From NCBI GenBank assembly GCA_904420185.1, contig CAJFUJ010000065.1, positions 1 to 48,933 on the forward strand: a stretch of DNA of 48,933 nt, read 5' to 3'. The notes under the pieces were generated by a model, which did not search any database, was not told the DNA's origin, and worked only from the letters and a program-made list of their open reading frames with translations. The number at the start of each line of letters is the position of its first letter. Position 1 is the stretch's first letter. Shown in pieces: positions 7,793-18,800 of the stretch. A program made the translations under genes and the position numbers. This DNA is from an uncultured Butyricicoccus sp. GTDB lineage: Bacteria; Bacillota; Clostridia; Oscillospirales; Butyricicoccaceae.

Positions 7793-9151
7793 TTACTCGA
7801 CCAAACTGCTGATATCCTGGTAGGTATCCAGGTCATCCGGCAGGGTGACAACAACGCCCTCACCGGTTTCGGTGATCTCGTAGTTGGCAGAAACCGTCAT
7901 ATCGATGGTCTGATCCTCGATGGTCATGCCCATATCCATGCTCATCGACATGGACTTCCATTCACCATTTTCGGGGGTAACCGTAATGCTTACATTGTCG
8001 ATTGCAACAGTTCCAACGTCGGCCGTCATACCAGCCATCTCAAGGATGTTGGTGATCATGCTATTCATCGAATCGGAAGCATAGTTGATGGCGTAACTAC
8101 CGTCTTCATTCTTTACAATGGACTCAAACAGCGAAATGGGCTCTTTGGCGGTCATGGTATCCAGGTTCAGATCAGCCAACATATCGTCAAAGCTCATGTC
8201 CATCTTGTACTTGGTACCGTCCATGTTCATGTAGTAAGCACCATCGGTAAAGTAGGCTTCCATGTTCATGGTCTGTTCGGTTTCCGCGCCCTCGGTCGCC
8301 AGCGACTCATCGAGTGTAATGGTCATGGTACCGTTCATGGACATTTTCGAAGCGTCAATGCTGTTCAGGTCCATATTCGCTGCAACGTCCATGTCCACAT
8401 TTGCGTTCATCAGGTTGGCGCCGTTGAGCTGCATATCCATGTTCATGGTCATGGCCATCGCCATATCGGTCAGGCTGGCCATATCCTCGCTCAGCGCCAT
8501 GTATTCACGGTAAGCCGAGAAGGTGGCCTGGGTGGCCTGTGCCTTGGTGGCATCGACCGCGCCGTCAGCTACCAGCTGATCGAGCAGGGTGTCATAGTCG
8601 CCGCTCTTGGGCTGGGTAGCCAGGGTGGTGTAGCTCATTGCAACGACATCGTCGCGCAAGAAGTTGTCTGCGTCGCAGTTAACCGCATCGACAACCCCTA
8701 CTTCCGTGGCGTAGTTCAGCGCATCATTGTAAGTAAAGTCGGCGTTGTCACCCGAATCCGTGTAACCCAAGGAGCGCAGCAGGAAAGTAGAATACATCTG
8801 TGCAGTGCAGGCGCCGTTGGGATCGTATGTGGTGTCTGTTGCGCCGGCGGTCAGGTTGTTTTCATACAACCAGCCGACATAGGGCTGCGCCCAAGCGGGT
8901 ACGTCGGTAAAGGGGGTCTCATAGGTATTGGCTTCCGCGTCCTGCGCACCGCCCAGCAGGCGAACCAACATAACGGCAGCTTCGGCACGTGTGGGTGCGC
9001 GATCCAGCTCATAGCCATTTTCGGTGCCGCTGAACAGGTCCATTTCATTCAGGGCGTCTGCGCAGTGGGTAAAATCGGCCGCTGCTGCCGAAACGGTCAG
9101 GCTTGCCGCCACAGCCGTACCCAAAAGCAACAGCTTACAGGATTTCTTCAT
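7793..9151 (-). CDS. Secreted S-layer-homology protein with methionine-rich C-terminal domain
   Basis: The protein is 452 aa from ATG at 9151 behind AAAGGAGGAAACG. Residues 1-25 are a signal peptide ending in SAAAA. Three SLH-like segments follow (about 30-70, 80-130 and 140-185), including FTDVPAWAQPYVGWLYENNL; such repeats bind cell-wall polymers. From about residue 225 the chain alternates polar residues with Met, as in MAMAMTMNMDMQLN and MSMSMDMGMT. This is a beta-strand pattern like that of LolA/LppX-type or DUF6612 domains, but with Met as the main hydrophobic residue. I do not recognise a specific function. A surface-anchored binding protein is the best description. Metal binding by the methionines is speculation. 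Confidence 0.85.
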   Translation of the reverse strand: MKKSCKLLLLGTAVAASLTVSAAAADFTHCADALNEMDLFSGTENGYELDRAPTRAEAAVMLVRLLGGAQDAEANTYETPFTDVPAWAQPYVGWLYENNLTAGATDTTYDPNGACTAQMYSTFLLRSLGYTDSGDNADFTYNDALNYATEVGVVDAVNCDADNFLRDDVVAMSYTTLATQPKSGDYDTLLDQLVADGAVDATKAQATQATFSAYREYMALSEDMASLTDMAMAMTMNMDMQLNGANLMNANVDMDVAANMDLNSIDASKMSMNGTMTITLDESLATEGAETEQTMNMEAYFTDGAYYMNMDGTKYKMDMSFDDMLADLNLDTMTAKEPISLFESIVKNEDGSYAINYASDSMNSMITNILEMAGMTADVGTVAIDNVSITVTPENGEWKSMSMSMDMGMTIEDQTIDMTVSANYEITETGEGVVVTLPDDLDTYQDISSLVE

Positions 9152-9179
9152 TTTCGTTTCCTCCTTTGCATTTGTAGCC

Positions 9180-9208
9180 ATTATAGCATAACTTTTCGAA
9201 TTTGTAAT
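9180..9208 (-). promoter_or_regulatory. Promoter of the S-layer-homology gene
   Basis: On the minus strand, ATTACA (9203-9208), 17 bases and TATAAT (9180-9185), with TG two bases before the -10 box (extended type). It lies 28 bases from the start codon. Confidence 0.6.
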
Positions 9209-9348
9209 CAAAAATTCATAAAATTTTTTATTCTTCACAAACTATTTATGCAGCTGTTCAAAAGATTGCGCCCTGTTTTTACCTTGTATTTTAAAACATT
9301 CCTCTTTCTGTATGATGCAAAAACCACAAGTTGAAAGGATGAAATTGT

Positions 9349-10293
9349 ATGACAAATCTTCGAAAATGCGCTGTAATCGGAGTCGGCTTTGTAGGAGCGA
9401 CTGCGGCCTTTACCTTGGCCACCAGCGGGCTATTTACCGAGATCATCCTGCTCGATGCCAATCGCAAAAAGGCTGAGGGTGAAGCGGCTGACATCAGCCA
9501 CGGCATTGCCTTCACCCAGCCCTGCGCGGTCCGCGCTGGCGAATACACCGATTTATCTGAGTGTGGGCTCATTGTCATTGCAGCAGGCGCCAACCAGAAG
9601 CCTGGCGAAACCCGCATTGAGCTGCTCGGCCGCAACCGCGTCATTTTGCAAAGCATCCTGGATCACCTCCTGCCAGTCAACCAGGAGGCCATCTTGCTGA
9701 TCGTCTCCAATCCTGTGGACCTGCTGACCTATATGGCGCAGCGCCTATCCCGCTTGCCCGCCGGACAGGTCATCGGCTCGGGTACCGTGCTGGACACCGC
9801 CCGGCTCAAGCACCTGCTCGGCCAATCGCTCGGAGTGGATAGCCGCAATGTTCATGCGTTCATCATCGGTGAACACGGCGACAGTGAGCTGGCGGTTTGG
9901 TCATCGGCCAATATTTCCGGCGTGGATTTGGACGACTATTGCCGTATCTGTGGCAAAGATGCTTCGCGCGAGGCTCTGCATCGCATCTATATATCGGTCC
10001 GCGACGCGGCCTATGCCATCATCGAGGGCAAAGGCGCGACCTATTACGGCATCGGCCTGGCCGTGCGCCGCATCGCCGAGGCCATCGTGCGCGACGAACA
10101 CTCGGTGCTGCCGGTTTCCAGCGTGGTGTCCGGGCATTATGGCATTTCCGACCTATGCCTGGGATTGCCCTGTGTGGTCGGCCGGAATGGTGTGCAAAAT
10201 GTATTGGATATCCCCCTCAGCGCAGCCGAACAGGAGCAGCTATATGCTTCGGCCCAAAAAATGCGCGCATTGCTAAGCGAAATCGGCCTATAA
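9349..10293 (+). CDS. ldh: L-lactate dehydrogenase
   Basis: The protein is 314 aa, the family norm. The Rossmann motif appears as GVGFVGATAA near the N-terminus. The substrate loop reads GANQKPGETR, with Gln at the lactate-type specificity position where malate dehydrogenases have Arg. The active-site His is in IIGEHGDSE, and VSNPVD is the conserved central motif. The enzyme reduces pyruvate to L-lactate and regenerates NAD+. ATG follows GAAAGGATG. The gene is monocistronic, with a strong terminator directly at its stop. Many such enzymes are activated by fructose-1,6-bisphosphate, which I cannot confirm here. Confidence 0.96.
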   Translation: MTNLRKCAVIGVGFVGATAAFTLATSGLFTEIILLDANRKKAEGEAADISHGIAFTQPCAVRAGEYTDLSECGLIVIAAGANQKPGETRIELLGRNRVILQSILDHLLPVNQEAILLIVSNPVDLLTYMAQRLSRLPAGQVIGSGTVLDTARLKHLLGQSLGVDSRNVHAFIIGEHGDSELAVWSSANISGVDLDDYCRICGKDASREALHRIYISVRDAAYAIIEGKGATYYGIGLAVRRIAEAIVRDEHSVLPVSSVVSGHYGISDLCLGLPCVVGRNGVQNVLDIPLSAAEQEQLYASAQKMRALLSEIGL

Positions 10294-10331
10294 ACTGGGG
10301 CGCGCTGATCGAACAGCGCGCCCCAGTTTTT
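10292..10331 (+). terminator. Terminator after ldh
   Basis: AAACTGGGGCGCGCTG pairs perfectly with CAGCGCGCCCCAGTTT, followed by T residues. The stem begins inside the stop codon. Confidence 0.92.
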
Positions 10332-10343
10332 GCGGTGGATTAC

Positions 10344-10393
10344 AAATCAGACGAGAGATGAACCCCCTCTGGATTCGCCTCTCGTCCGATTTT
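10344..10393 (-). terminator. Terminator after the SCP2-domain gene
   Basis: The arms AAATCAGACGAGAG and CTCTCGTCCGATTT enclose a loop of about 22 bases. On the minus strand the stem ends in a T-rich stretch. It lies 25 bases past the stop at 10418. Confidence 0.65.
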
Positions 10394-10417
10394 ACAGTGT
10401 ATTTTTGCTGTAGCATA

Positions 10418-10741
10418 TTACTTTTTCAGCAGCTCAGCCAGCAACATGACTTTATCCACATTGCCTTCAATCTTGAGCTTGCCCTCGGCAAACGCAACCT
10501 GCGGCGTCAGTTTGCCGGACAGGATGCGATCCAAATTGGTCATGGTCAGCGAGATTACTGCATCATGGTCAATATATTCATACGGCATCACCGACAGCAC
10601 GCCGTCACGCACTTCGATATAAAATACGCCTGTAATTTTACCGGTCAAGTTGACCTGAATTGCCAACTTGCCCTGAGTACCCGAAAGGTCCCGATCTTTT
10701 AACCGTCTATATACCTTTGCAATGAGTTGTTCGACAGTCAT
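10418..10741 (-). CDS. SCP2 sterol-binding-domain protein
   Basis: The protein is 107 aa and is a single SCP2-type lipid-binding domain. The family pattern is visible in IQVNLTGKITGVFYIEVRDG, in the beta strand AVISLTMTNLDRILSGKLTP and in the C-terminal AFAEGKLKIEGNVDKVM. Such bacterial domains bind hydrophobic ligands in a cytoplasmic pocket. The true ligand is unknown, and free-standing bacterial copies are usually uncharacterised. GAGGAGCG precedes the ATG. The gene stands alone between two hairpins, so the context gives no hint. Confidence 0.85.
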   Translation of the reverse strand: MTVEQLIAKVYRRLKDRDLSGTQGKLAIQVNLTGKITGVFYIEVRDGVLSVMPYEYIDHDAVISLTMTNLDRILSGKLTPQVAFAEGKLKIEGNVDKVMLLAELLKK

Positions 10742-10879
10742 TCGCTTTCACGCTCCTCTATCCAAAATGCCTCTCGTCCAGCGCGCGACTAGACGTTTTA
10801 AATCACCTTCCCTATTATCCAACAATCAGGTAAGAATTGCAAGCATAATTGAAGGAGAAAACTTGAAAGCTTCATAAAA

Positions 10880-11275
10880 TCAGGTCTTTTTCACAAATTC
10901 ATTGCCACATTTGGGACATTTAATGTTGATTTTCCCTTTGCCACGCGGCACGCGCAGGTAGGTTTTGCAACATTTGCACTTGAAATAGCGATGGGTTTTT
11001 CGGTCGGAAAAGCGCAGCCACACCCCATGTACCTTGCTTTTCAAAGGCAGCCATAAACCAAGGAATTTCTGATTTTCAGCCTGGCGCCGGGCATGGTTGC
11101 GCGAGAACATCCGGAAATAGCACAAAAAGAGCAGCACCAGGATCAAGACCGCCAAGATATCCAGCCGTACAAAGCTCCACACAGCGGCCAAAAACAGGCC
11201 GGTGAGAAGCAAAAACTGGTTCAGTGTGTCGTTTCCGTAGCGGCCATACATAAACCGTCGTAAAAAGTCAAACAT
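10880..11275 (-). CDS. Membrane protein with C-terminal zinc ribbon
   Basis: The protein is 131 aa. Residues about 18-57 contain two hydrophobic segments (FLLLTGLFLAAVWSFV and LAVLILVLLFLCYF). A basic linker follows, and the C-terminal 35 residues carry CKCC and CPKC pairs separated by about 19 residues, the layout of a zinc ribbon. It lies 47 bases beyond engB on the same strand and is probably the last gene of that transcript. I do not know a named family. RNA or protein binding at the membrane face is possible but only inference. Confidence 0.72.
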   Translation of the reverse strand: MFDFLRRFMYGRYGNDTLNQFLLLTGLFLAAVWSFVRLDILAVLILVLLFLCYFRMFSRNHARRQAENQKFLGLWLPLKSKVHGVWLRFSDRKTHRYFKCKCCKTYLRVPRGKGKINIKCPKCGNEFVKKT

Positions 11276-11322
11276 GAGGCATTCTCCAATCTGTTGAAAT
11301 TTCCCCCTGCATTGTCAGTCCC

Positions 11323-11910
11323 TTATGAACCAGCTGCATCCTGAATGCGTACCAGAGCCTGGTCCCGCCCGTCGCCTTTTTCGGCTGAAAACGGGATCAC
11401 TTCTACCGCTTCGGGCAGGGCCAACGTCTGCCGGATCACGGCTAGATTGCCCGCCCGCTCACTCTTTTTCACTTTGTCCAGTTTGTTCGCTAGAACCAAG
11501 AACGGCATCCCGGTCTGCAAAAACCATTGCGCCATGGTCTGATCGTCCGCCGTCGGCGGGTGCCGCATATCCACAATTTGTATGCCCAGCGTAATCAGTT
11601 CGGACGCAAAATAGGTTTCCATCAGCCGTCCCCAGCGGTCGCGCTCGGCCTTGGACACCTTGGCATAGCCATACCCGGGCAAATCGACAAAATAAGCCTT
11701 TTCATCGATCAGAAAAAAGTTGATATGTACGGTTTTTCCCGGCTGGTTGCCCACGCGCGCAAAGTTCTTGCGGCCCAGCAGCCGGTTAATCGCCGAGGAT
11801 TTTCCCACGTTGGATTTGCCGGCAAACACGATCTGCGGCAAACCGTCGCGCGGGAAATCACCCGGCTTCACGGCGGAGCGGATAAATTCCGCCCGATGTA
11901 AATTGAGCAT
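11323..11910 (-). CDS. engB: Ribosome biogenesis GTPase EngB/YsxC
   Basis: The protein is 195 aa, as expected. The GTPase motifs are G1 GKSNVGKSSAINRLLG, G3 DLPGYGYAKVSKAERDRWG, and G4 NKLDK. EngB is an essential GTPase needed for late assembly of the large ribosomal subunit. It follows lon by 18 bases on the same strand, an order common in Firmicutes (lon-ysxC in B. subtilis). Confidence 0.95.
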   Translation of the reverse strand: MLNLHRAEFIRSAVKPGDFPRDGLPQIVFAGKSNVGKSSAINRLLGRKNFARVGNQPGKTVHINFFLIDEKAYFVDLPGYGYAKVSKAERDRWGRLMETYFASELITLGIQIVDMRHPPTADDQTMAQWFLQTGMPFLVLANKLDKVKKSERAGNLAVIRQTLALPEAVEVIPFSAEKGDGRDQALVRIQDAAGS

Positions 11911-11928
11911 AAGCTGTCCTTTCCGATG

Positions 11929-14367
<2,439 letters not shown>

Positions 14368-14407
14368 ATCTTCAACTCCTAAAAAAGGGGGTTCACTTAC
14401 TCTATCT

Positions 14408-14436
14408 AGTATAGTCGAAAGCTTTTCAGAATGCAA
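14408..14436 (-). promoter_or_regulatory. Promoter of lon-engB
   Basis: On the minus strand, TTGCAT (14431-14436), 17 bases and TATACT (14408-14413). It lies 41 bases upstream of the lon start. Confidence 0.7.
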
Positions 14437-14588
14437 GCGACAACATCTGGCGGAATAGACAAACTGGGGGCGCTTATCCCCCTTTTTCACGCAAATAACC
14501 GCCAAAATGTTTCAAAACCTGCTAGATTCAAAATATCCTTCGGCAGGACTTTGAACCCGTCTGGCACAGGGCCGCACCGCCTAAATAT

Positions 14589-14620
14589 AAAAATAAGGCC
14601 GCAAATTGGGCCTTATTTTT
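14589..14620 (-). terminator. Terminator after clpX
   Basis: AAAAATAAGGCC and GGCCTTATTTTT form a perfect 12-bp stem with an 8-base loop, two bases beyond the clpX stop codon. It separates clpX from lon. Confidence 0.88.
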
Positions 14621-14622
14621 CA

Positions 14623-15891
14623 TTATGCGGTCTTTTCCGGCTTCGGGTTATCCGGTTTCCGTGTAATGCCCGGTGTGCCGGTCCGGTCGATGACGTCTTT
14701 TGTGATCGTAACACCCACAATATCCTCGTCCGAGGGGATTTCAAACATAATCTCTGTCATGACCTCTTCGAGCACGCCGCGCAGGCCACGTGCGCCTGTT
14801 TTCCGCTCCACAGCAATCCGTGCGACCTCAACCAGCGCATCGTCGGTGAACGACAGCTCTACGCCATCCATTTCGAGCAGTTTCTTATACTGCTTTACCA
14901 GTGCGTTTTTGGGTTCGGTCAAGATGCGCACCAATGCATCCTGATCCAAGCTGTCCAAGCTGACGATGGCAGGCAGGCGGCCAATGATCTCCGGGATTAG
15001 GCCGAATTTCATCAGGTCATGGGGCTCAATCTGGCTGAGCAATTCGGAGATATTCTCCTCTTTACGGCTTGTCACCGTTGCGCCGAAGCCAAGCCCCTGC
15101 TTGCCGATTCGGTTTTGGATGATCTTTTCAATGCCGTCGAAGGCGCCGCCGCAGATAAATAAGATATTGGTCGTATCAATTTGGATGAAATCCTGATGCG
15201 GATGCTTTCGTCCGCCCTGTGGCGGAACATTGGCAGTCGTCCCCTCGAGCATCTTGAGCAGCGCCTGCTGCACGCCTTCGCCTGAAACGTCGCGTGTGAT
15301 CGAAGGGTTTTCGCTTTTGCGCGCGATTTTATCGATCTCATCGACGTAAATGATCCCCCGCTGCGCCAATTCGATATCAAAGTCGGCGGCTTGGATCAAG
15401 CGCAGCAGGATATTTTCCACATCCTCGCCTACATAACCGGCTTCGGTGAGTGTGGTCGCGTCGGCAATGGCAAAGGGGACCTGCAAGGTTTTGGCCAGTG
15501 TCTGCGCTAGCAAGGTTTTGCCCGAGCCCGACGGCCCCAGCATCAGAATATTGCTCTTTTGCAACTCTACGTCGTCTCCGCCGTGGAAAATACGCTTGTA
15601 GTGGTTATATACCGCAACCGAGAGCGCGACTTTGGCACGCTCCTGTCCGATCACATATTCATCCAGCACCGCTTTGAGCTGCTTGGGTGTCGGCAGGGAT
15701 TCCAGCGACCCCTCGGGTGCTTCGTCGAGCGCGGTGTGCATACCGAGCTCTTCTTCCAGAATACTCGCGCAAATGCCAATGCACTCGTCGCAGATATAGA
15801 CGCCCGGCCCAGCGATCAGTTTGCGGACCTTATTCTGCGTTTTTCCACAGAAAGAACATTTCAGCGTCCGAATATCATCATTATTATCCAT
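14623..15891 (-). CDS. clpX: ClpX, ATPase subunit of ClpXP protease
   Basis: The protein is 422 aa. The N-terminal C4 zinc finger is [15 protein letters not shown] followed by CDECIGIC. The AAA+ core has Walker [13 protein letters not shown], the pore loop GYVGEDVEN and Walker [10 protein letters not shown]. ClpX unfolds tagged proteins and feeds them to ClpP, which is encoded just upstream. A 134-base gap with a large hairpin separates clpP from clpX, which may adjust the ratio of the two subunits. Confidence 0.97.
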   Translation of the reverse strand: MDNNDDIRTLKCSFCGKTQNKVRKLIAGPGVYICDECIGICASILEEELGMHTALDEAPEGSLESLPTPKQLKAVLDEYVIGQERAKVALSVAVYNHYKRIFHGGDDVELQKSNILMLGPSGSGKTLLAQTLAKTLQVPFAIADATTLTEAGYVGEDVENILLRLIQAADFDIELAQRGIIYVDEIDKIARKSENPSITRDVSGEGVQQALLKMLEGTTANVPPQGGRKHPHQDFIQIDTTNILFICGGAFDGIEKIIQNRIGKQGLGFGATVTSRKEENISELLSQIEPHDLMKFGLIPEIIGRLPAIVSLDSLDQDALVRILTEPKNALVKQYKKLLEMDGVELSFTDDALVEVARIAVERKTGARGLRGVLEEVMTEIMFEIPSDEDIVGVTITKDVIDRTGTPGITRKPDNPKPEKTA

Positions 15892-15952
15892 TCAATACCT
15901 CTCAATTCCGGCTCAAAGTCACAGCATGCCGCATTTACACAATTTCAGAAAA

Positions 15953-16002
15953 CCGCTCCCCAGCTACGACCGCAGGGAATGCAGCCGCAGCTGGGGCAGC
16001 GG
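15953..16002 (-). terminator. Hairpin between clpP and clpX, possible attenuator
   Basis: The arms CCGCTCCCCAGCT and AGCTGGGGCAGCGG pair with a one-base bulge. On the minus strand only TTTTC follows, so termination would be partial. Confidence 0.45.
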
Positions 16003-16025
16003 TCCTCAAAGCAGCCCGTGACTGC

Positions 16026-16610
16026 TCAGCGTTTGTCGAAAACTTTGTCGATCAGGCCGTACTCCATCGCCTCTTGTGCGCTCATAAAATTGTCGCGCTC
16101 GGTGTCTGCCGTTACAATTTCAACCGGCTTGCCCGTATTTTCGGCAAGAATCTGGTTCATACGCTTTTTAATCGTCTCCAAGCGCTTGAGATGGATTGCC
16201 ATATCGGTAATCTGTCCCTGTGTACCTGCCGAAGGCTGATGGATCATAATCTCCGCGTTGGGCAGGGCATACCGTTTTCCTTTGGTGCCTGCCGCCAGCA
16301 AGAAAGCGCCCATGGAAGCCGCCATACCAATACAAATTGTTGACACATCGCATTTGATATAATTCATGGTATCATAAATCGCCATACCGGCCGTTACCGA
16401 TCCGCCCGGGCTGTTGATATAGAACGAGATATCCTTATCCGGGTCCTGGGCCTCCAAATAAAGCAACTGGGCCACAACCAACGAAGCGGTGACATCGTTG
16501 ACTTCTTCAGACAGGAACACGATGCGGTCATTTAAAAGCCGCGAATAAATATCATAGGAACGTTCGCCGCCGCGGTTGGTCGGCTCAATCACCATAGGTA
16601 CCAAACTCAT
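16026..16610 (-). CDS. clpP: ClpP, proteolytic subunit of Clp protease
   Basis: The protein is 194 aa, the family norm. The catalytic Ser lies in [16 protein letters not shown], His in [11 protein letters not shown] and Asp in [15 protein letters not shown]. The motif [16 protein letters not shown] is also typical. It forms the tetradecameric protease chamber used by ClpX. It sits between tig and clpX, the standard tig-clpP-clpX order. Confidence 0.97.
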   Translation of the reverse strand: MSLVPMVIEPTNRGGERSYDIYSRLLNDRIVFLSEEVNDVTASLVVAQLLYLEAQDPDKDISFYINSPGGSVTAGMAIYDTMNYIKCDVSTICIGMAASMGAFLLAAGTKGKRYALPNAEIMIHQPSAGTQGQITDMAIHLKRLETIKKRMNQILAENTGKPVEIVTADTERDNFMSAQEAMEYGLIDKVFDKR

Positions 16611-16691
16611 CTTCTTGGTTCTCCTTTCAATATCCTTTGCTTTTCGGATGTTCTCCTTTTATCCCCAAAAGATATGTATGGTAAAGGCAGA

Positions 16692-17999
16692 TTATTCTTC
16701 TACTTTCTTTTCCGCCTTTTTCACGGCCTTTGCATGGGTACGCAGGAACTCGATCGCCTTATCCACCCGCATATCCGCCATCAGCGCGTCAGCAGGCATA
16801 ACTTTCTTGATCTGCTCCATCTCCATACCGTACTGCTCGGCCAGCTTTTTAAACTCCTCTTCAATCGCCTCGTCGGTGATCTCCAGGTTTTCCAGCTCAG
16901 CCACTTTCTTAAGCGCCAAGCGTCCCTTGACCTGCTTCTCAGCCTGCTCACGGAACATATTGCGGAATGCAGCCATATCGGTACCCGTGGCCTTGAGGTA
17001 ACCCTCCAGGTTCATGCGCTGCATTTGCAGGCGGTACTCAAAGTCACGGATGATGGTGTCGATCTGCTGCTCGATCATCGCGTCCGGGACATCGGCCTGC
17101 ATGCCCTCGACCACCTTGTCGATGATGTTCTGCTCAAATTCGCGGTCGGCCTCGGTGTTGCGCGCATTGGTCAGGCGCTCGCCGACTTCCTTTTTGAGGT
17201 CGTCCAGGGTTTCGGCGGTATCGGAAACGTCCTTTGCAAACTCGTCGTCAATTGCAGGTGCGATGGTCTCCTGCACGGACAAGACCTTGCACTTAAACAC
17301 TGCTTCCTTGCCTGCCAGGTCATCGGCCACATAGTCATCCGGGAAGGTGACGGTGACGTCCTTTTCATCGCCTTCCTTGCAGCCGATCAGCTGATCCTCA
17401 AAGCCCGGAATAAAGGTACCTGAACCCAGCTTGAGCGGATGGTTTTCACCCTTGCCGCCCTCAAAGGCCACGCCGTCGATGAAGCCCTCGAAATCGATGT
17501 GGACCGTATCGCCGTTCTTTGCTTCGCGCGAAACGGTTTCGGTGCGGGCAAAGCGCTGGGCCATGCGGTCGAGCTCGGCATCAATGTCGGCATCCTGCAC
17601 ATTGACCTCGTCGCGCTCGGCTTCAATGTCCTTGTAGTCGCCCAGGGTGACCTCGGGCTCCACCGGCACCTTGCACAACAGCACAACCGAACCGGCATCG
17701 GTCATGTCCTGGATTTCCACGTCAGCCTGGGCTACCGGCGAGATCTTTGCCTCTTCCACTGCTTTTTCGAACACATCGGGGTAGCAAATGTTGAGCGCAT
17801 CCTCGAAGAACACGCCGTCGCCATACAGGCTCTCGATCAGTTTACGGGGTGCCTTGCCCTTGCGGAAGCCCGGGACCGTGATTTTTTTACCGTTTTTCTT
17901 GTATGCTTTATCCTTCGCCGCTTCAATTTCCTCGGCAGAGATCTCCACGGTCAGGGCAACGATGCTTTTTTCTTGTTTTTCAATATTCTTGAGCTCCAT
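16692..17999 (-). CDS. tig: Trigger factor, ribosome-bound chaperone and peptidyl-prolyl isomerase
   Basis: The protein is 435 aa. The N-terminal ribosome-binding domain carries the signature GFRKGKAPRKLIE (residues about 45-57). The FKBP-type isomerase domain (about 150-240) begins GDTVHIDFEGFIDG, and a helical C-terminal chaperone domain follows. It binds the exit tunnel and shelters nascent chains. AGGAGG lies well placed before ATG. It heads the tig-clpP-clpX group. Confidence 0.97.
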   Translation of the reverse strand: MELKNIEKQEKSIVALTVEISAEEIEAAKDKAYKKNGKKITVPGFRKGKAPRKLIESLYGDGVFFEDALNICYPDVFEKAVEEAKISPVAQADVEIQDMTDAGSVVLLCKVPVEPEVTLGDYKDIEAERDEVNVQDADIDAELDRMAQRFARTETVSREAKNGDTVHIDFEGFIDGVAFEGGKGENHPLKLGSGTFIPGFEDQLIGCKEGDEKDVTVTFPDDYVADDLAGKEAVFKCKVLSVQETIAPAIDDEFAKDVSDTAETLDDLKKEVGERLTNARNTEADREFEQNIIDKVVEGMQADVPDAMIEQQIDTIIRDFEYRLQMQRMNLEGYLKATGTDMAAFRNMFREQAEKQVKGRLALKKVAELENLEITDEAIEEEFKKLAEQYGMEMEQIKKVMPADALMADMRVDKAIEFLRTHAKAVKKAEKKVEE

Positions 18000-18033
18000 T
18001 TTAGTTGATTCCTCCTAAAAATGTATCCAATCT

Positions 18034-18062
18034 ATTCTATCAGATTTTGCGCTGGATTACCA
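18034..18062 (-). promoter_or_regulatory. Promoter of tig
   Basis: On the minus strand, TGGTAA (18057-18062), 17 bases and TAGAAT (18034-18039). The -10 box is good and the -35 box weak. Confidence 0.5.
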
Positions 18063-18083
18063 GACTATTTTTCGGATTTCTCC

Positions 18084-18785
18084 TTATTTTTTTAGCAAAA
18101 CCGGCGTGAAGTTCACATGATCGCCCGATACCAGGCGAAACTCGATGCCGTCATGCATCCCTTCGACCGCCCATTTACAGCTGGACGAATGCAGATGGCC
18201 GTAAATGCAGCGGGTCACGCCGTAGCGCTGCATCATCCCGATGATCTCCTCACAGCGGAAATTTGCATAAAGAGGCGGATAATGCAAAAAGCAATATTTC
18301 TCCGACAGGCCCATTTGTTCGGCCGCCTTGAGCGAAGCCTCCAGGCGGATCAGTTCCCGTTTAAAGACCTTTTCGTCCTTTTCGGCCTGAAATTCCTCCT
18401 CATAAAACCAGCCGCGCGTCCCGCATAGGCCTATATTTTCATAAGCATAGCAGTTATTGTGCAGAAAGTCAATGTTGTGAAAGCCGTTTTCCTGCACGAA
18501 CCGGCGCATTTTGGTCATGGTGTTCCACCAAAGGTCGTGGTTGCCTTTGAGCAGGATCTTGCGGCCGGGCAGGCGGTCCAGATAGGCAAAGTCCGCCCGC
18601 GCCTGCGCAAAATCGATGCCCCAGGATAGGTCGCCGCCGATGACCACGACATCGTCCGGCGCGACGACTGCCGTCCAATGGTCCTGGATCTTGTCCATAT
18701 AATCCTGCCAGCGCCCGCCGAAAATGTCCATCGGCTTGTCCACGGCGCACGCCAAATGCAGGTCGGCCAGGGTATAAAGCGCCAT
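18084..18785 (-). CDS. Metallophosphoesterase
   Basis: The protein is 233 aa. The calcineurin-type motifs are in order: DLHLA near the N-terminus, GGDLSWG, KGNHDLWW, HYPP and GHLH. These ligate two metal ions and cleave phosphoesters. It starts 15 bases after thrC on the same strand, at the end of a long same-direction run. The substrate is unknown; the protein resembles the YkuE/YfcE-like general group, so I give no gene symbol. Confidence 0.9.
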   Translation of the reverse strand: MALYTLADLHLACAVDKPMDIFGGRWQDYMDKIQDHWTAVVAPDDVVVIGGDLSWGIDFAQARADFAYLDRLPGRKILLKGNHDLWWNTMTKMRRFVQENGFHNIDFLHNNCYAYENIGLCGTRGWFYEEEFQAEKDEKVFKRELIRLEASLKAAEQMGLSEKYCFLHYPPLYANFRCEEIIGMMQRYGVTRCIYGHLHSSSCKWAVEGMHDGIEFRLVSGDHVNFTPVLLKK

Positions 18786-18800
18786 GCCCGCCTCCGTTTC

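Noticed and set aside
7685-9334. 549-aa plus-strand frame opposite the S-layer-homology gene
   Set aside because: It begins in a terminator, is His/Val-rich from antisense ATG-rich codons, and has no ribosome site.
14368-18080. CIRCE or CtsR operators for the tig-clp-lon block
   Set aside because: No TTAGCACTC inverted repeat and no tandem GGTCAAA-type heptamers were seen upstream of tig, clpP, clpX or lon.
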